From: a bacterium UBP6_UBA1177
Lineage (GTDB): Bacteria > UBP6 > UBA1177
Direction: 5' to 3'
DNA: 56,128 bases
Assembly (NCBI GenBank): GCA_002310995.1
Contig: DBYV01000036.1
Location: forward strand, 1,066-57,193
A program made the translations under genes and the position numbers. Below the pieces are notes generated by a model. The model did not search any database and was not told where the DNA came from. It saw only the letters and a program-made list of their open reading frames with translations. This document shows, piece by piece, positions 43,610 to 55,000 of this stretch. The number at the start of each line of letters is the position of its first letter. Positions within the stretch are counted from its first letter, which is position 1.

Positions 43610-44416
43610 ATGAGAAAAATTTTAGCACTGCTTTTTGTCATTGCCTTGCATTTCTCGCTTTTTGCTGACAGAACTGTCGGGGATGGCAATTCATATTCAG
43701 AATATCCTTATATTATTTTCGTGGGACAGATTGTTGAGATTACCCCGTTTGCCGTTATTATGGAAAATACTATGTATGAAACTACGACGAGTACTGAAAA
43801 AATCGGTAAACTTATTGAAGTTTTTGATAAGGATATCGATTTCAGATCGCACGGAATGGCAAATGCTCTGCGCGCTGCAAGTGTAAAAGACGGAAAAATG
43901 AGGCTTTCGTTCTATATCGATAATATCTTCAAGATTTTCAGCGACGACGCTTCGACTTATGTCCGTTATCTTCCTCTTCTGTACCTTTTCGAGAACAACA
44001 TCAAAGATGTAATGCTTACCCCGAAACAGGTCGAGGAAATCAAGAAGATTTCAGCTGATTACATTCTCAATCTTCCGGTAGCCAAGGAACTTGTCAAAAA
44101 TTCGTGGCTTGCCGGCGTTTTCCAGATCAGCCAGAGCAACGACAAGCTCGTTTACAAGAGTGCGAGATTCTTCACTAATTTTGACGAACTCAATCAGAGC
44201 GAGTGGGCGCAGGATTACAGAATTCCTGATATTGTGCGGGCAGGTTTGACTGTTTCCATGACCAAAGCTGTGTTTATAGGTCACGAAGCTGATATCGCAA
44301 AAAATAAAGATAAAGATAACAATCAGGAGAGTGATTCCAAAAACAGCAAAAAATCTAGACAAAATAAAAAACCATCCGATAATAGAGGAGCTATTCCTGT
44401 GGGCAAGGAGAAATAA
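43610..44416 (+). CDS. Secreted protein of unknown function in the pilus operon
   Basis: 268 residues from ATG 43610 (AAGGAGGACGAT upstream). A Sec signal peptide ends near LFADRT, with no lipobox. The mature part has no cysteines that I noticed and no family I recognise; it opens with a YPYIIFVGQIVEITPFAVIMENTMYE segment and turns helical. The last ~35 residues are strongly charged (KNKDKDNNQESDSKNSKKS...). It lies between PilY1 and the pilins and is almost certainly co-transcribed, so a periplasmic accessory role is likely but unproven. Confidence 0.78.
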   Translation: MRKILALLFVIALHFSLFADRTVGDGNSYSEYPYIIFVGQIVEITPFAVIMENTMYETTTSTEKIGKLIEVFDKDIDFRSHGMANALRAASVKDGKMRLSFYIDNIFKIFSDDASTYVRYLPLLYLFENNIKDVMLTPKQVEEIKKISADYILNLPVAKELVKNSWLAGVFQISQSNDKLVYKSARFFTNFDELNQSEWAQDYRIPDIVRAGLTVSMTKAVFIGHEADIAKNKDKDNNQESDSKNSKKSRQNKKPSDNRGAIPVGKEK

Positions 44417-44417
44417 A

Positions 44418-44879
44418 ATGGCTGTATTGTTCAGGGATTCTAAAGGATTTACTTTAATAGAGCTTGCAATAGTTGTCGGCATAATAGGTATTCTTGCGGC
44501 CGTAGCGATTCCTATTTTTGACTCTTTTTCCGAGAATGCCAAAGTAGACGAAATGAAGTCGGAAATGCTTGTCGGTGCTACAGCTCAGGAAAAATATTAT
44601 TTGGCAAGAGGTCTTTACAGTTCTGAAATTCTCAATCTGTATTCATACGGTTTTCCTAAGGATCATGACAATATGAAGTTCGCGACAGGAATATATATAA
44701 AAAACGGCGTCGGTATTTCCTACTGGGTTCACGGCAACCGGTGTGTAAACGGAGATCCGCATTGCTGGCTTTATATTTCGTCGCTTATGGGAACTACTGA
44801 AACGGCGAATTTCAGGGAACTGAAATACGGAGAAAATATAACGGAATACAACGGAATTCCGACGTGTTCGTGTAATTAA
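44418..44879 (+). CDS. Type IV pilin-like protein (first of two)
   Basis: 153 residues, major-pilin size. Leader MAVLFRDSKG, cleavage after Gly10, then FTLIELAIVVGIIGILAAVAIP with Glu5. The head ends with a cysteine-rich tail (RCVNGDPHCW and a terminal TCSCN) fit for a C-terminal disulfide loop. AAGGAGAAATAAA precedes the ATG, one base after the previous stop. A longer in-frame start upstream would give a leader of about 40 residues, which prepilin peptidase substrates rarely have. Confidence 0.9.
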   Translation: MAVLFRDSKGFTLIELAIVVGIIGILAAVAIPIFDSFSENAKVDEMKSEMLVGATAQEKYYLARGLYSSEILNLYSYGFPKDHDNMKFATGIYIKNGVGISYWVHGNRCVNGDPHCWLYISSLMGTTETANFRELKYGENITEYNGIPTCSCN

Positions 44880-44890
44880 TGGAGGAAATT

Positions 44891-45283
44891 ATGAAAAATA
44901 AAGGCTTTACTCTCATAGAAATAATGATTGTTATTGCCATTATAGGAATTCTCTCGGCTATAGCGATTCCTTTGTATTCCGGTTATACCGACAGAGCTAA
45001 AAGAGTCGAGGCCGAAGAGCAGCTTATGACGCTGGCTGCAATCGAAGAGGATCATTTCAACAGTTTCAGAAAATATTTGAAAAATACTGACACTCTTAAA
45101 CAGTATTATGGCGCGAAACTTGAAGGTGAACATTACACGATAACCGTAACGACCGGAACAGGTGATGTTTCATATGAAGCTACAGCATGCGTCTGTTATA
45201 AAAGCCAAACCTGTTCGCCATGCAATGTAACCTGCAAAGTGACGAACAGTAATCCTAAATCTGATTGTGTTAAAAATAATTAG
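44891..45283 (+). CDS. Type IV pilin-like protein (second of two)
   Basis: 130 residues. Leader MKNKG, cleavage after Gly5, then FTLIEIMIVIAIIGILSAIAIPLYSGY with Glu5, the classic type IVa pilin N-terminus. The short head has a cluster of cysteines (ACVCYKSQTCSPCNVTC) and a lysine-rich end. GGAGGAAATT precedes ATG 44891, so I prefer it to the in-frame ATG four codons earlier. With its neighbour it may be a major pilin or a PilE-type minor pilin; abundance data would decide. Confidence 0.9.
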   Translation: MKNKGFTLIEIMIVIAIIGILSAIAIPLYSGYTDRAKRVEAEEQLMTLAAIEEDHFNSFRKYLKNTDTLKQYYGAKLEGEHYTITVTTGTGDVSYEATACVCYKSQTCSPCNVTCKVTNSNPKSDCVKNN

Positions 45284-45292
45284 GAGGGTGAG

Positions 45293-46030
45293 ATGAAAGA
45301 AAAAATGTTAATCAGCTTTTTTGTGATTGCATCATTCTTTTTCCTTGTTTCCTGCGGCGAAGAGACTGAATCTAACGGTTTCTATGCAAGTGCCAACGGA
45401 ACAGAACTCAACAGGGAGGAGATGAGAAAAGCGAAGTTCAAACCCGCTCCGACAGTGTTCAAAATGACTCCTCTCCGTCCGCTGAACACTCAGACATGGG
45501 GGCCGATTTCTACAGGTCAGACTCAGTGCTTCGATCATGAAAAGGAGATCGAATGTCCTGAACCCGGCAGTCGTTTTTTCTTTCAGGACGGCAACAAATT
45601 CGGAACGCGTTCTCTAAGAGAGGAAAACAATGGTCAGATTATAAAAGATGACATTACGCGCCGTTTGTGGAGCAAGCACTTTAAAGAGAATGTTACCTGG
45701 TACGAAGCAAAGTATTACTGCGATTCTTTGACTATGGAACATAAAAAATGGAGACTTCCGACAACTGCTGAACTTCGTTCGATAATTAATTACGGAAAGG
45801 TAAATCCGCCGGCAGTTGACGAAATTTTCTACAGAGGTATTGATCCTGAATCTCTTTCCACATGGTTCTGGGCATCAGATCATTCTCATTTCAAATCGGA
45901 GACCAAAGAAGATCCAAATGATGAAGACAAGTTTGCTTCTGCATGGATGATAAATTTTTTAGACGGATTTGTCGAATATACATCGCGTTACAATGTTTAT
46001 AACGTTCGTTGTGTAACGGAAGCTGAATAG
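45293..46030 (+). CDS. DUF1566 lipoprotein in the pilus operon
   Basis: 245 residues. The signal peptide ends in the lipobox LVSC. After a short linker, one DUF1566 (PF07603) domain spans about 115-243: RRLWSKHFKENVTWYEAKYYC, WRLPTTAELRSIINYG, TWFWASDH and the closing NVRCVTE. The QTQCFDHEKEIECPEP segment before it matches the TQCFDN or TQCYDN segments before the DUF1566 domains of the lipoproteins at 23775 and 25190, so these are related. TAGGAGGGTGAG precedes the ATG. It sits between the pilins and the giant Cys-rich gene. Confidence 0.88.
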   Translation: MKEKMLISFFVIASFFFLVSCGEETESNGFYASANGTELNREEMRKAKFKPAPTVFKMTPLRPLNTQTWGPISTGQTQCFDHEKEIECPEPGSRFFFQDGNKFGTRSLREENNGQIIKDDITRRLWSKHFKENVTWYEAKYYCDSLTMEHKKWRLPTTAELRSIINYGKVNPPAVDEIFYRGIDPESLSTWFWASDHSHFKSETKEDPNDEDKFASAWMINFLDGFVEYTSRYNVYNVRCVTEAE

Positions 46031-46043
46031 CAGGGGGAGAAAC

Positions 46044-49000
46044 ATGAGATACAATAAGATTTTAAATGCAAAGTTCACATCCTTTGTGATTTTTTCGGCA
46101 GTTTGTTTCTTTGCTCAGCTTTCTTTCGCAGCCGACAATCTGTGCAGTCAGTGTGTAATAAAACAAAACGGTGTGACACAGGGAACGGAAACTGTATGCA
46201 ACTGCCAGTCGTATTGTGAAATGTCTGACAACACCAATCCAAGTCTGGTCCAGAGCAGAGTCAAAACGGGATGCAAAGGTTCTCTATTTGCAAACGGTAC
46301 CCAGCCTTGGGAAAGCCCGCAATTCGAGCCGAACTGGACAGAGGCAATCGGAAACTACCCCGGTATTACTGGTGGTCAGTACGTGGAATTCAAACTTGAA
46401 GGCGGAACGACATACAGATGGACAACTTATGACGATAGAGAAGACTTCTACGGAGGAGACTACGCTGCAGAGTGTTCTACCGATGCCGATTGTGGCGAGA
46501 GACTGAAATGTTATGCAAAAACATGCACAGGTACGATTTGTAAAGGTACCTGTCTGTGGCCGTTTGATACCGAACTCACACTTATTGATATATCAGAACT
46601 TGGTACTGACTGTGAAACAGGTCCGGTTCTTGCATTCAGCAGATCAGGAGGCACAAGAAACCAGTCGGCTCTTGAATACAAGGCGCCGAGGGATATGAAA
46701 GTCTTACTGCTTGTTACAAACAACAAATACGATGATTCGAGCAGAAGTTTCGTTGCATGTCAGGATTCCAGAGTTGACGGAGTCGCAAAAACTACAATGT
46801 TGAAGTGGCAGCGTTATGTCGGCAACCATTGTACGACATGCGGTAACGATGAGGATTATGCTTTCGCCGTTCCGGCTGGTTCGAAAACTCCGACAAAGGC
46901 TCCGGACTGGTCAGTGGTCCAGAATTACGAATACAAAGATTTGCTTGATTTGGATGTCATTTCTAAGACAAACAGCTGGCTCAAACCCGGAAGTTATGTC
47001 GATTTCGATGTTACGGAAGGTCAGATTTACAGATGGTCTACCTGTAAATCGGTTTTATTTGATACTCAGGTTTCACTTTTTAAACCGGATGAGAGCGGTG
47101 AAGGCTGCGGCTATTTCCTTGCTTTCGATGATGACAGCGAAACTTCTTATGTTCCGCAGAACCCGTACGATCAGGCAGGCAATGACTATTGTCCTGCAGG
47201 AACGAAGCAGTCTGTTCTTGAGTGGCATGCAAATTTCACAGGAAAGGTGCGTCTTCTTTTCAACGAATACAACTGTTCGCAGTGCGCACAAGACAGCACC
47301 GGAAGCTGGGTTCAGTGTTTCAGAGTTACCGAAGACTATGTAGGAATCTTTAATGCTAACGGTGATTTAACCGGTCTCCAGAAAGACGGACAGGGATTCC
47401 CTGTTGTTGCGACTGAAAGCACTGATGAGGACGAAAAGGTTACTGTAACTTATTTGTATTCTTTCCCGCTTGACTGGCAGCGTTACGACTGCACTTCATG
47501 CAAAGCTCCAGCGGCGACAGTCAAACCGGTTTCCGATTTCTGCCAAAATGCAGGCGTCGATTGTTCGGGCTGGACTCCTTTCTGTACCGAATCTGAAGGA
47601 AATACTGTGTGCGGCGATACGGTTGCGCTTGTATCCGGTAACTATATGACGTTCGCTTTGCGGAGAGGTTCAAAATATCTTTTCAAAACTCCTGGCAGAG
47701 ACGATGTTCTTATCACAGTTAAATCAGGCTCAAGTTGTGAAAACGGTACAACTTTGGTTCAGGGCAGGGGACAGGTTGCATATTTCGCAGAGTCCACGGC
47801 ATCAAGTACGGATAAAGACCCGAACCATTATTCGGATGTTGTGACTGTACTTGTTTCTGAGCCGGAATGTGACAACACTGACGGAAATACAAAAAATATA
47901 AACTTACAATACTCTTTTTATACTGCTCCTTTCTTCAAGATTGACAATGTTAATAATGCTGCCAATGTAAACAACAGGTTCAAAAAGATTTCTGTTGACG
48001 AGGATGTTTATTATGAAGATACTGCTACAACCATAAAGTTTATTGAAACTGAAGAATTTGCAGGAACGTGGGAACAGGCAGGCGATATTTGTAAAAACTT
48101 GTCTATAGGCAGTACCTCCGGTGCTTTTGATTGTCCTAGCCCGATCTGTCCTGATCCTGCTATGTGTGGCAATTCTCCCTGTTACCAGTTCGTAGAGAAC
48201 GGAACCAACACATGTGTTGCTGTCGGAGACCAGTGTGCTGCTCCGTCATGTAAAACCGGCTATAAGCCTTATGTTGATTCAGAATCCTACTGTACTCCTG
48301 AAAATATTGAGTCAAGACTGTGCGGAAAATGTTATTCAAATTCTACCAATTGTAATATAAAATATACAAGCGGTATTAACAGAAATAAATGCAGAACTGA
48401 TGTTGACGGTCAGGTCTGCGTACCAAAAGAAAACAACGAACTCTGCAGAAATATTGCCGGTGTCAACTGGGGATGTCCTCCGGATGGCGAAGGTACCAGT
48501 TACATTATGGTCAGCGAAACCAGCAACTACTGTTATGATAGTACTCCTAGTGCCGCAGAGAGTGTTTATGAAAATCCGGCTGAAAAGCGTGTTGACATTG
48601 ATGACGGCAAACACCATGCCGAGGACAAAGGTTCCAATACAGGAAGTTCCTGCCCTCCCGGGACGCATGATGATAATGGAGAGTGTGTGGCGGACGGCTG
48701 CGGACGGTATACTGAGTGGAGTCTAAATGCGTTTACAAGCAATGTAGTCTGTTATGGTGCTGCTTCTTATGGTTATGTTAAAGATTCTAATAAGTGTTAT
48801 AAAGACGCGGCTCTTACGCAGCAAGCTCCGTGTTGCTGCGGCGAAATATTGGTTTATAAACAAGAAATCGGCGGTACGGATCAGGTTCTCTCCACTACTT
48901 GTAAAGGCGGTGTGGTCATGGGAACCAAGACCGCTTTTGTTCAGTGTGAGAGTAAGGTTCCGTGTGCTGAAGAACATACTTACCTGGAAGGCAATGGCCA

Positions 49001-52000
49001 CTGCTATCAGTGCCAAGAAGGTGACGACTATGTTGTTTACCCCAACAACAGCGGCAATGCTCACTGCCATCCTAAAGAATGTGAAAAGTCTTTCACGACA
49101 ACTCAAGGAGATATGACTTTCATAAACTGCGTAACCTGTCCTGAAGGCGGCACTCCTTTAGAAATCAACGGTGAGTGGAAGTGTCTCTCATGTTCTGAAG
49201 GCTCTCTTGTAACAGTAAACGGCGAATATAAGTGCAAAAAAGCATGTGCTTCAGACCAATATTTAAAAAATAATATGTGCTATCCGAAAGTTCTGAAAGT
49301 TTATACTTGTGCGAACGGCTGGATTGAAATAGACGGATACTGCAGAAGAATCGATGATTCGAGAGAATATCCGATGTGTTCCGGTGCTACCATGGGGTCA
49401 ACAAACGGTCACGTTTGCGACGTGGAGCACCCTAACACAGTAGACTGCTTGTGTAAAACGGATAAATGCGGTATCGGAGTCAAGGATAAGATTTGTCCTG
49501 ATCAGGTCTGCATCTTGTCTGGAAATGAGGTGGTTCCGAGCAGTGACTCGCAATTTAACACTAAATGTAGGAACAGAGATAAATATCAAGTAAATCAGGG
49601 AACGGATCAGTACGGTAATATCGCGTGCTATTTCACTGATGTAAGCACCGGTGATACCTGCGGCCAGCCTTCGAAAGGATGGGTACTGCCCGATATCAAC
49701 CAGCTTTATGCTTTGGTCGATTTTGACCTTTATGATCCGGCAACGGCATTTCCGTTTATAGGATCGTATCTGAGAAAGAACAGTGCTATTGACGGTAAAT
49801 CTTGCAGCGACAGCAACCCGTGTACATCGGAAGACGACGGCAAATATGTTTGCCTTAACGGTAAGTGTGCAAGAAACAACTGGTTCTGGTCAAGTACATC
49901 TGTTATAGGCAACAGCGTAGGACAAGCTGAGGCTAAGTTCGCGTGGGCTGTAAACATAGAAGACGGAAGAAGCTACCGTGTTCCCAAAGGTTGCGAACTT
50001 GATCAGAATGATCCGCACAAGTGTGATGCCTACGCTTCAGCAGACCTTCATGCGACGAAGCATCAGGTTCTCTGCATAAAGGGTTCGACGCTGGCATCTC
50101 TCTTCCATTCCGGACTTCCGCAGACTAAGCAGGAATTTTCAGGCTGGGCGTGCGATAAGGATAGAACGGACAATATTCTTAAGATTTATTTCGAAATTGT
50201 TGACAGCGATGGTGTAAATATTTCGACATTACTCGGTGATTCATATTCATCATCGTTTGTGACAATCGAGTCAACAGGAACCGTTGTCCTTCCGTACGGT
50301 GAGACAGACATTCTTCCTGTAGCAAACTCTAGCGATGAGATTGAAAGAGATGACTATACTAAAATCATGAATAACTGTCCTGGAGCGACGGGAAATGAAC
50401 CTTATATCTTCAAGTTCGATCTTAACAATCCGGGCACAAGAACGGAAATTGCATCTGTTATAAAAGCGGCTAAAGGAAAAGGAACGCCGCCTTACTATGT
50501 CACAGCTTATGCAGTTGACCCGGGAATCAATACGATTTCGGTTATTCAGCCGGCAAAAGAACGTTTTGTTCTTGAAAACGAGTGCGGTGATACCCACATG
50601 ACATTCGACGGTGTATATACAGAGAACTGCGAACAGAGTGATTTTGAGAGGAAATGCGACTATTCTCAGCCGTGGAGCGATGATCCAGCGCATCAGTGTC
50701 AGATCTGTGACCAGGATACATGTCTCTGGACTAGGGTAAGAATTCCTGGTTGCGGTGACAGCATTCTTCAGAGCCAGCACTGTGTAAAAAGCGGTACAAG
50801 TACAAACTGCGAAAACACTGAAGGTGAAAGCTGTCAGGTTTCAACTGGTCTTGCTGTCTATGCGGCGGGTCACACAAGCTGCAACTACTATGATTTTACC
50901 GGGCAGAATGGAGCAACCTTTACTGAAACCTGTGATTGCGGTAATGCAAAATCAGGAGTATATCTGCTCACGGGTAGTAACGGAGCATACTCATGCGGAG
51001 ACGCACTTGTGGAAGCTGCCTGCCCTGATGATCAGTATTACGATGGAAACGGCAGCCCGTACTGCGTTATCTGCAAAGAGTGTACTGTTTATGAAAGCAA
51101 ATACAAAAAACCATACTGCGGCGACGGTGAGGTACAGTCCCTCCACGAGCAGTGTGATGACGGAAATTTGTCTGACAACGACGATTGTCTCACGACATGT
51201 GAAAAAGCTACATGCGGCGACGGAAAAATACGCAGCAATCCGGAAAATGAAGCAAACAAGGAAATCTGTGATGCAGGAGCCGCGAACGGAACTTATGCAA
51301 GCGGATGCAGCGCAGATTGTAAAACACAATATTCCTGCGGTGACGGCATAATCCAGAATGCAAACTGCGCAGCAAAATGCAGCGCGTGCGACAGTATTTC
51401 AGATGCGGTTAAAAAAGCAGCTTGCCAGAGTATGTGGTGCGGTGAAAACTGCGTCACTGTTGCTGATGCTAATGAACAGTGCGATGAAGGCGATGAAAAC
51501 GGTTTGCCTATAACTTACGAAAGATTCCTTGAATCGCTGAGCGCCGCTGACAGGGCAGAATGTTCAGCAACACTTAACGGCATTGTTTATCCGGTAAGCG
51601 AACTTCAGACTGCGTTCAGCAGTTGTCTGGCAAAATATAAGGCTTTTGTAGAGAATCACGGATGTGGTTCCGATTGTACAAGGGCAAATCCCAAGTATTG
51701 CGGTGACGGAAAAATCCAGAGAGACAACTGCGCTGGTTACGACAACTGCGAACAAGTTACGGGCGCAAACGAACAGTGTGACAGCGGTTACGATACGACA
51801 AAATCCTTGTACAACGGCCGCGGTTATAAGGATGGCTGTTCACTTGACTGTCTGTTTACATACGGATGCTCAAACGGAACAATAGACAGACCGACATGCC
51901 CTCCGACAGGATTTGATGGCGAATGTAATGCAAGTACGCCAGCAAGCACGATAGGTCTTGATAATGTTAAAAGAGTGGTCGGCGGTAATACAGAATATAT

Positions 52001-55000
52001 AAGCGCAAGAAACACATTGCTTTTTGTCAATATGGCAGCAAATAATATCGAATCTTGCGATAACATCGTAAACAATATATATGGTGTATGCAACAGCTCA
52101 TGTACCGGAAAGCCTTACTGCGGAGACGGCTCAAAAGACGATGCCGAAAAATGTGATAAAGGACAAGATGATGGCGGAAACGTCTCTATAGAAAACGCAT
52201 GGAGTCTGAATAAGGAAGGAAGCTGCATTGGTGTTTACGTGCCGACTGAAGGTCCTGATGCAAACAAAAATATATGTGCTGACTCTCAGGACAAGTGGGA
52301 AGAGTACGGCGTTCCGTGTTGTCAGTTCGGCCGCTGGTGCGGTGACGGTATCATAGACAACATTCTTGACGGTGTCGGTTCTGCTGACACCACAGATCCT
52401 GCAGCCAAAGCCAAAGAATGGCGCAGCAGTGCTGACAAATGGAATGCAATCGGAACGCATCCTGTTGATGTTTACATAGATGATATCAATCTCGCTGTTG
52501 GTTTCACTTTGAGAAGAACAGGCGAATATCAGGACGTTGAGCTCGATATCAAGATCCCGATTGTGGAAGGTCACAGATATTTCATGGAATATGATGTCCA
52601 AGTCCAGAAATATGGCAATGAAACAGCGACAATGCATGCCGGTGCAAAAATGTACGATTCTTCTGACAATGAGATTCCGTCATGCACAGATCCGGGGTGC
52701 CTTGCTACGAACCCGCTTTTCTTTGTTGAAAACACTGAAAATCCGCTTGATAACAATAAGTGGTATAACAAAAAGAACAGTGCGCCGATTGTAACGACCG
52801 ACGGTATAAGCTCATCGAACACCAACTGGCAGGCAGGTACGAATTATGTAAAGATTTACTTCCAGTTCAAAGGTGCGCAGTACACATCTTTCATTGTCAG
52901 AGGCCTTAAAGTTTACACTCTTGAAAGTGGAAAGGGTATCGCAATAGGCACTGGTGCAAGGGAAATGTGCGACAATGGATCTTCAAACCTCGGTGCTGCT
53001 GCTGCTGCCGGAGATGATACCTATATGGCCGGATGTACGACTACTTGCAAATGGACGAACTACTGCGGTGACAACAGAAAACATTCATCAGAAACATGTG
53101 ACAACGGCCAGAATGAAACCAATGTTTACAACGGATGTGAACCTGGTTGTTCGAAAATCGGTCCTCACTGCGGTGACGGTATCCTTGATATTAAGGCTAC
53201 TGATACCTGCCCGTATAGTGAGGGTTCTCCGTATAGCTGCAACGTTGTAAGTAAAAAATACGACGGCAACACTTATGATGATGCTGGTACATTCACAGGT
53301 ATTGTTGTTGATTTCGTTGCTGAACAGTGTGATGACAGCGGAAGCAACAACAACGCACCTTTGGGAACTCCCAACCAGGCTACTACAAAAATCAAAGATG
53401 AATATCTTGATTTAAACAATTACGGAACATGCAGAACAGACTGCCGTTTCTCAAGATGCGGTGACGGTATTCTTGACTATGTCGTACGTGCCGACAACAA
53501 CGGAAACCCGAAGACGAAAACTGACGGAACTTACGACTATGTCGAAGAGTGTGACTGCGGTCTTGTCAAAGCAGAGCTCCTTCCGGGTTATGAAAGCAGT
53601 GATGCGTATGCTCTCAATCAGAAGACTTCTGAGGGTATCTATATTTGTAAGGATTCTGAAGGAAATTACTACCCGAACTCGAACGACGGCAGTAAAAAAG
53701 CTATTTCTTGCCGTTCTAACTGCACGATTTCAAGATGCGGCGACGGTATCCTCGATAAAGTGAACGGCGAGGAGTGCGATGACGGCAACAACGACGATCA
53801 CGATGACTGCACCAACAACTGCAAACATAAGAGCAAATGCGGTGACGGCATCTTCTCGTTCAAACGTTCATATCTTTGCGAAGAGCTCCTTGATCTGCCG
53901 CTTTCGAGCAATGATCCGAGCGTTCCGACTATGACGTCAATGCATAACAGAGGGGTCGTTGACTGCTGCGATGCGAATGACAACACCTGTATCGCTACCG
54001 GAACTCCGCTCTGCTCGAAACTTGTCAGCGATCTTAAGACGGCCGAAAATTATCCTTACGGCCAGCTGGTTTCGGGTAAATCTGCGCTCCATTACTGGTT
54101 CGACCGCAAGGTTATGCACTGCTGCTTCAACACAAAGTATGTCCTCGGAGATTCTGGCTATGGTGACAATGACAAAAACTGCATAAACGACGATCACGTT
54201 TTCACTGATAGCAATTACGGTGATATTAAAACTTTGAAGGATTTTGCTGAATTCAGTTGCGGAAAATATCAGTCAATTTTTTCATCTCCGTGGGAACATT
54301 GCGAAAATGTAAGCTATTCCGAAAGATGCGAACTCTGTGACAAGAATAATCCGAAATGCGGATGCGATAGTCTCGGCTTGAGCGGAGCTGCTCTTACAGC
54401 CTGTCTCAACAAATGCGCAGAAGACCCGTGCGGATGCAAAGCATACTGTGAATACAAAAATCCGGGAATGTCAGCGGCTAATTTGGAAAATTGTATCAGC
54501 GATTGTGAAGAGAGAAACAAATATTGTGATAACACGTGCTGGAACATTAACGGCTCATGCGGCGACGGTGCCATTGCTGCCAAGAATGAGGCATGTGACA
54601 ATTATGCCGGTAATGCATCCAATTATCACTATGTCGATTTGAACAACAGTGAAAAAACGACAACAGTCGCTAATCTCAGCACCCGTGGCGGTACATACTG
54701 CACCGGTCCGTGCAGAGGAAGCGGATGTACGTCACAGAGCAAGATGTGCGATGAGGATACTGCCAGCGGCTGCTGGGAAGAAGGTTGTACTACTGCTGAC
54801 CATGGCTCAGGTGCACTTTCAAAATGCGGCGACGGTTTCATAGATACTTTCGCCGGCGAAAAATGCGACGAAGGTCGCAATGCAGGCGAGTATGGTGATA
54901 GCAACGGTTACTACGGCCACTGCAAACTGGATTGCTCCGGAATGATGCCTAGATGCGGTGACGGAGTAAAGCAGTCCGGAACCGATGAGCGCCTCGTTGA

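Noticed and set aside
42499..43689. A 396-codon minus-strand frame opposite the PilY1 gene end
   Set aside because: The plus strand encodes the recognisable PilY1 propeller; the minus frame shows no domain and spans the boundary of two plus-strand genes.
44331..44417. Upstream in-frame start for the first pilin, giving a leader of about 40 residues
   Set aside because: Overlaps the previous gene, lacks a ribosome binding site, and such a leader is atypical for type IV prepilins; ATG 44418 is well placed.
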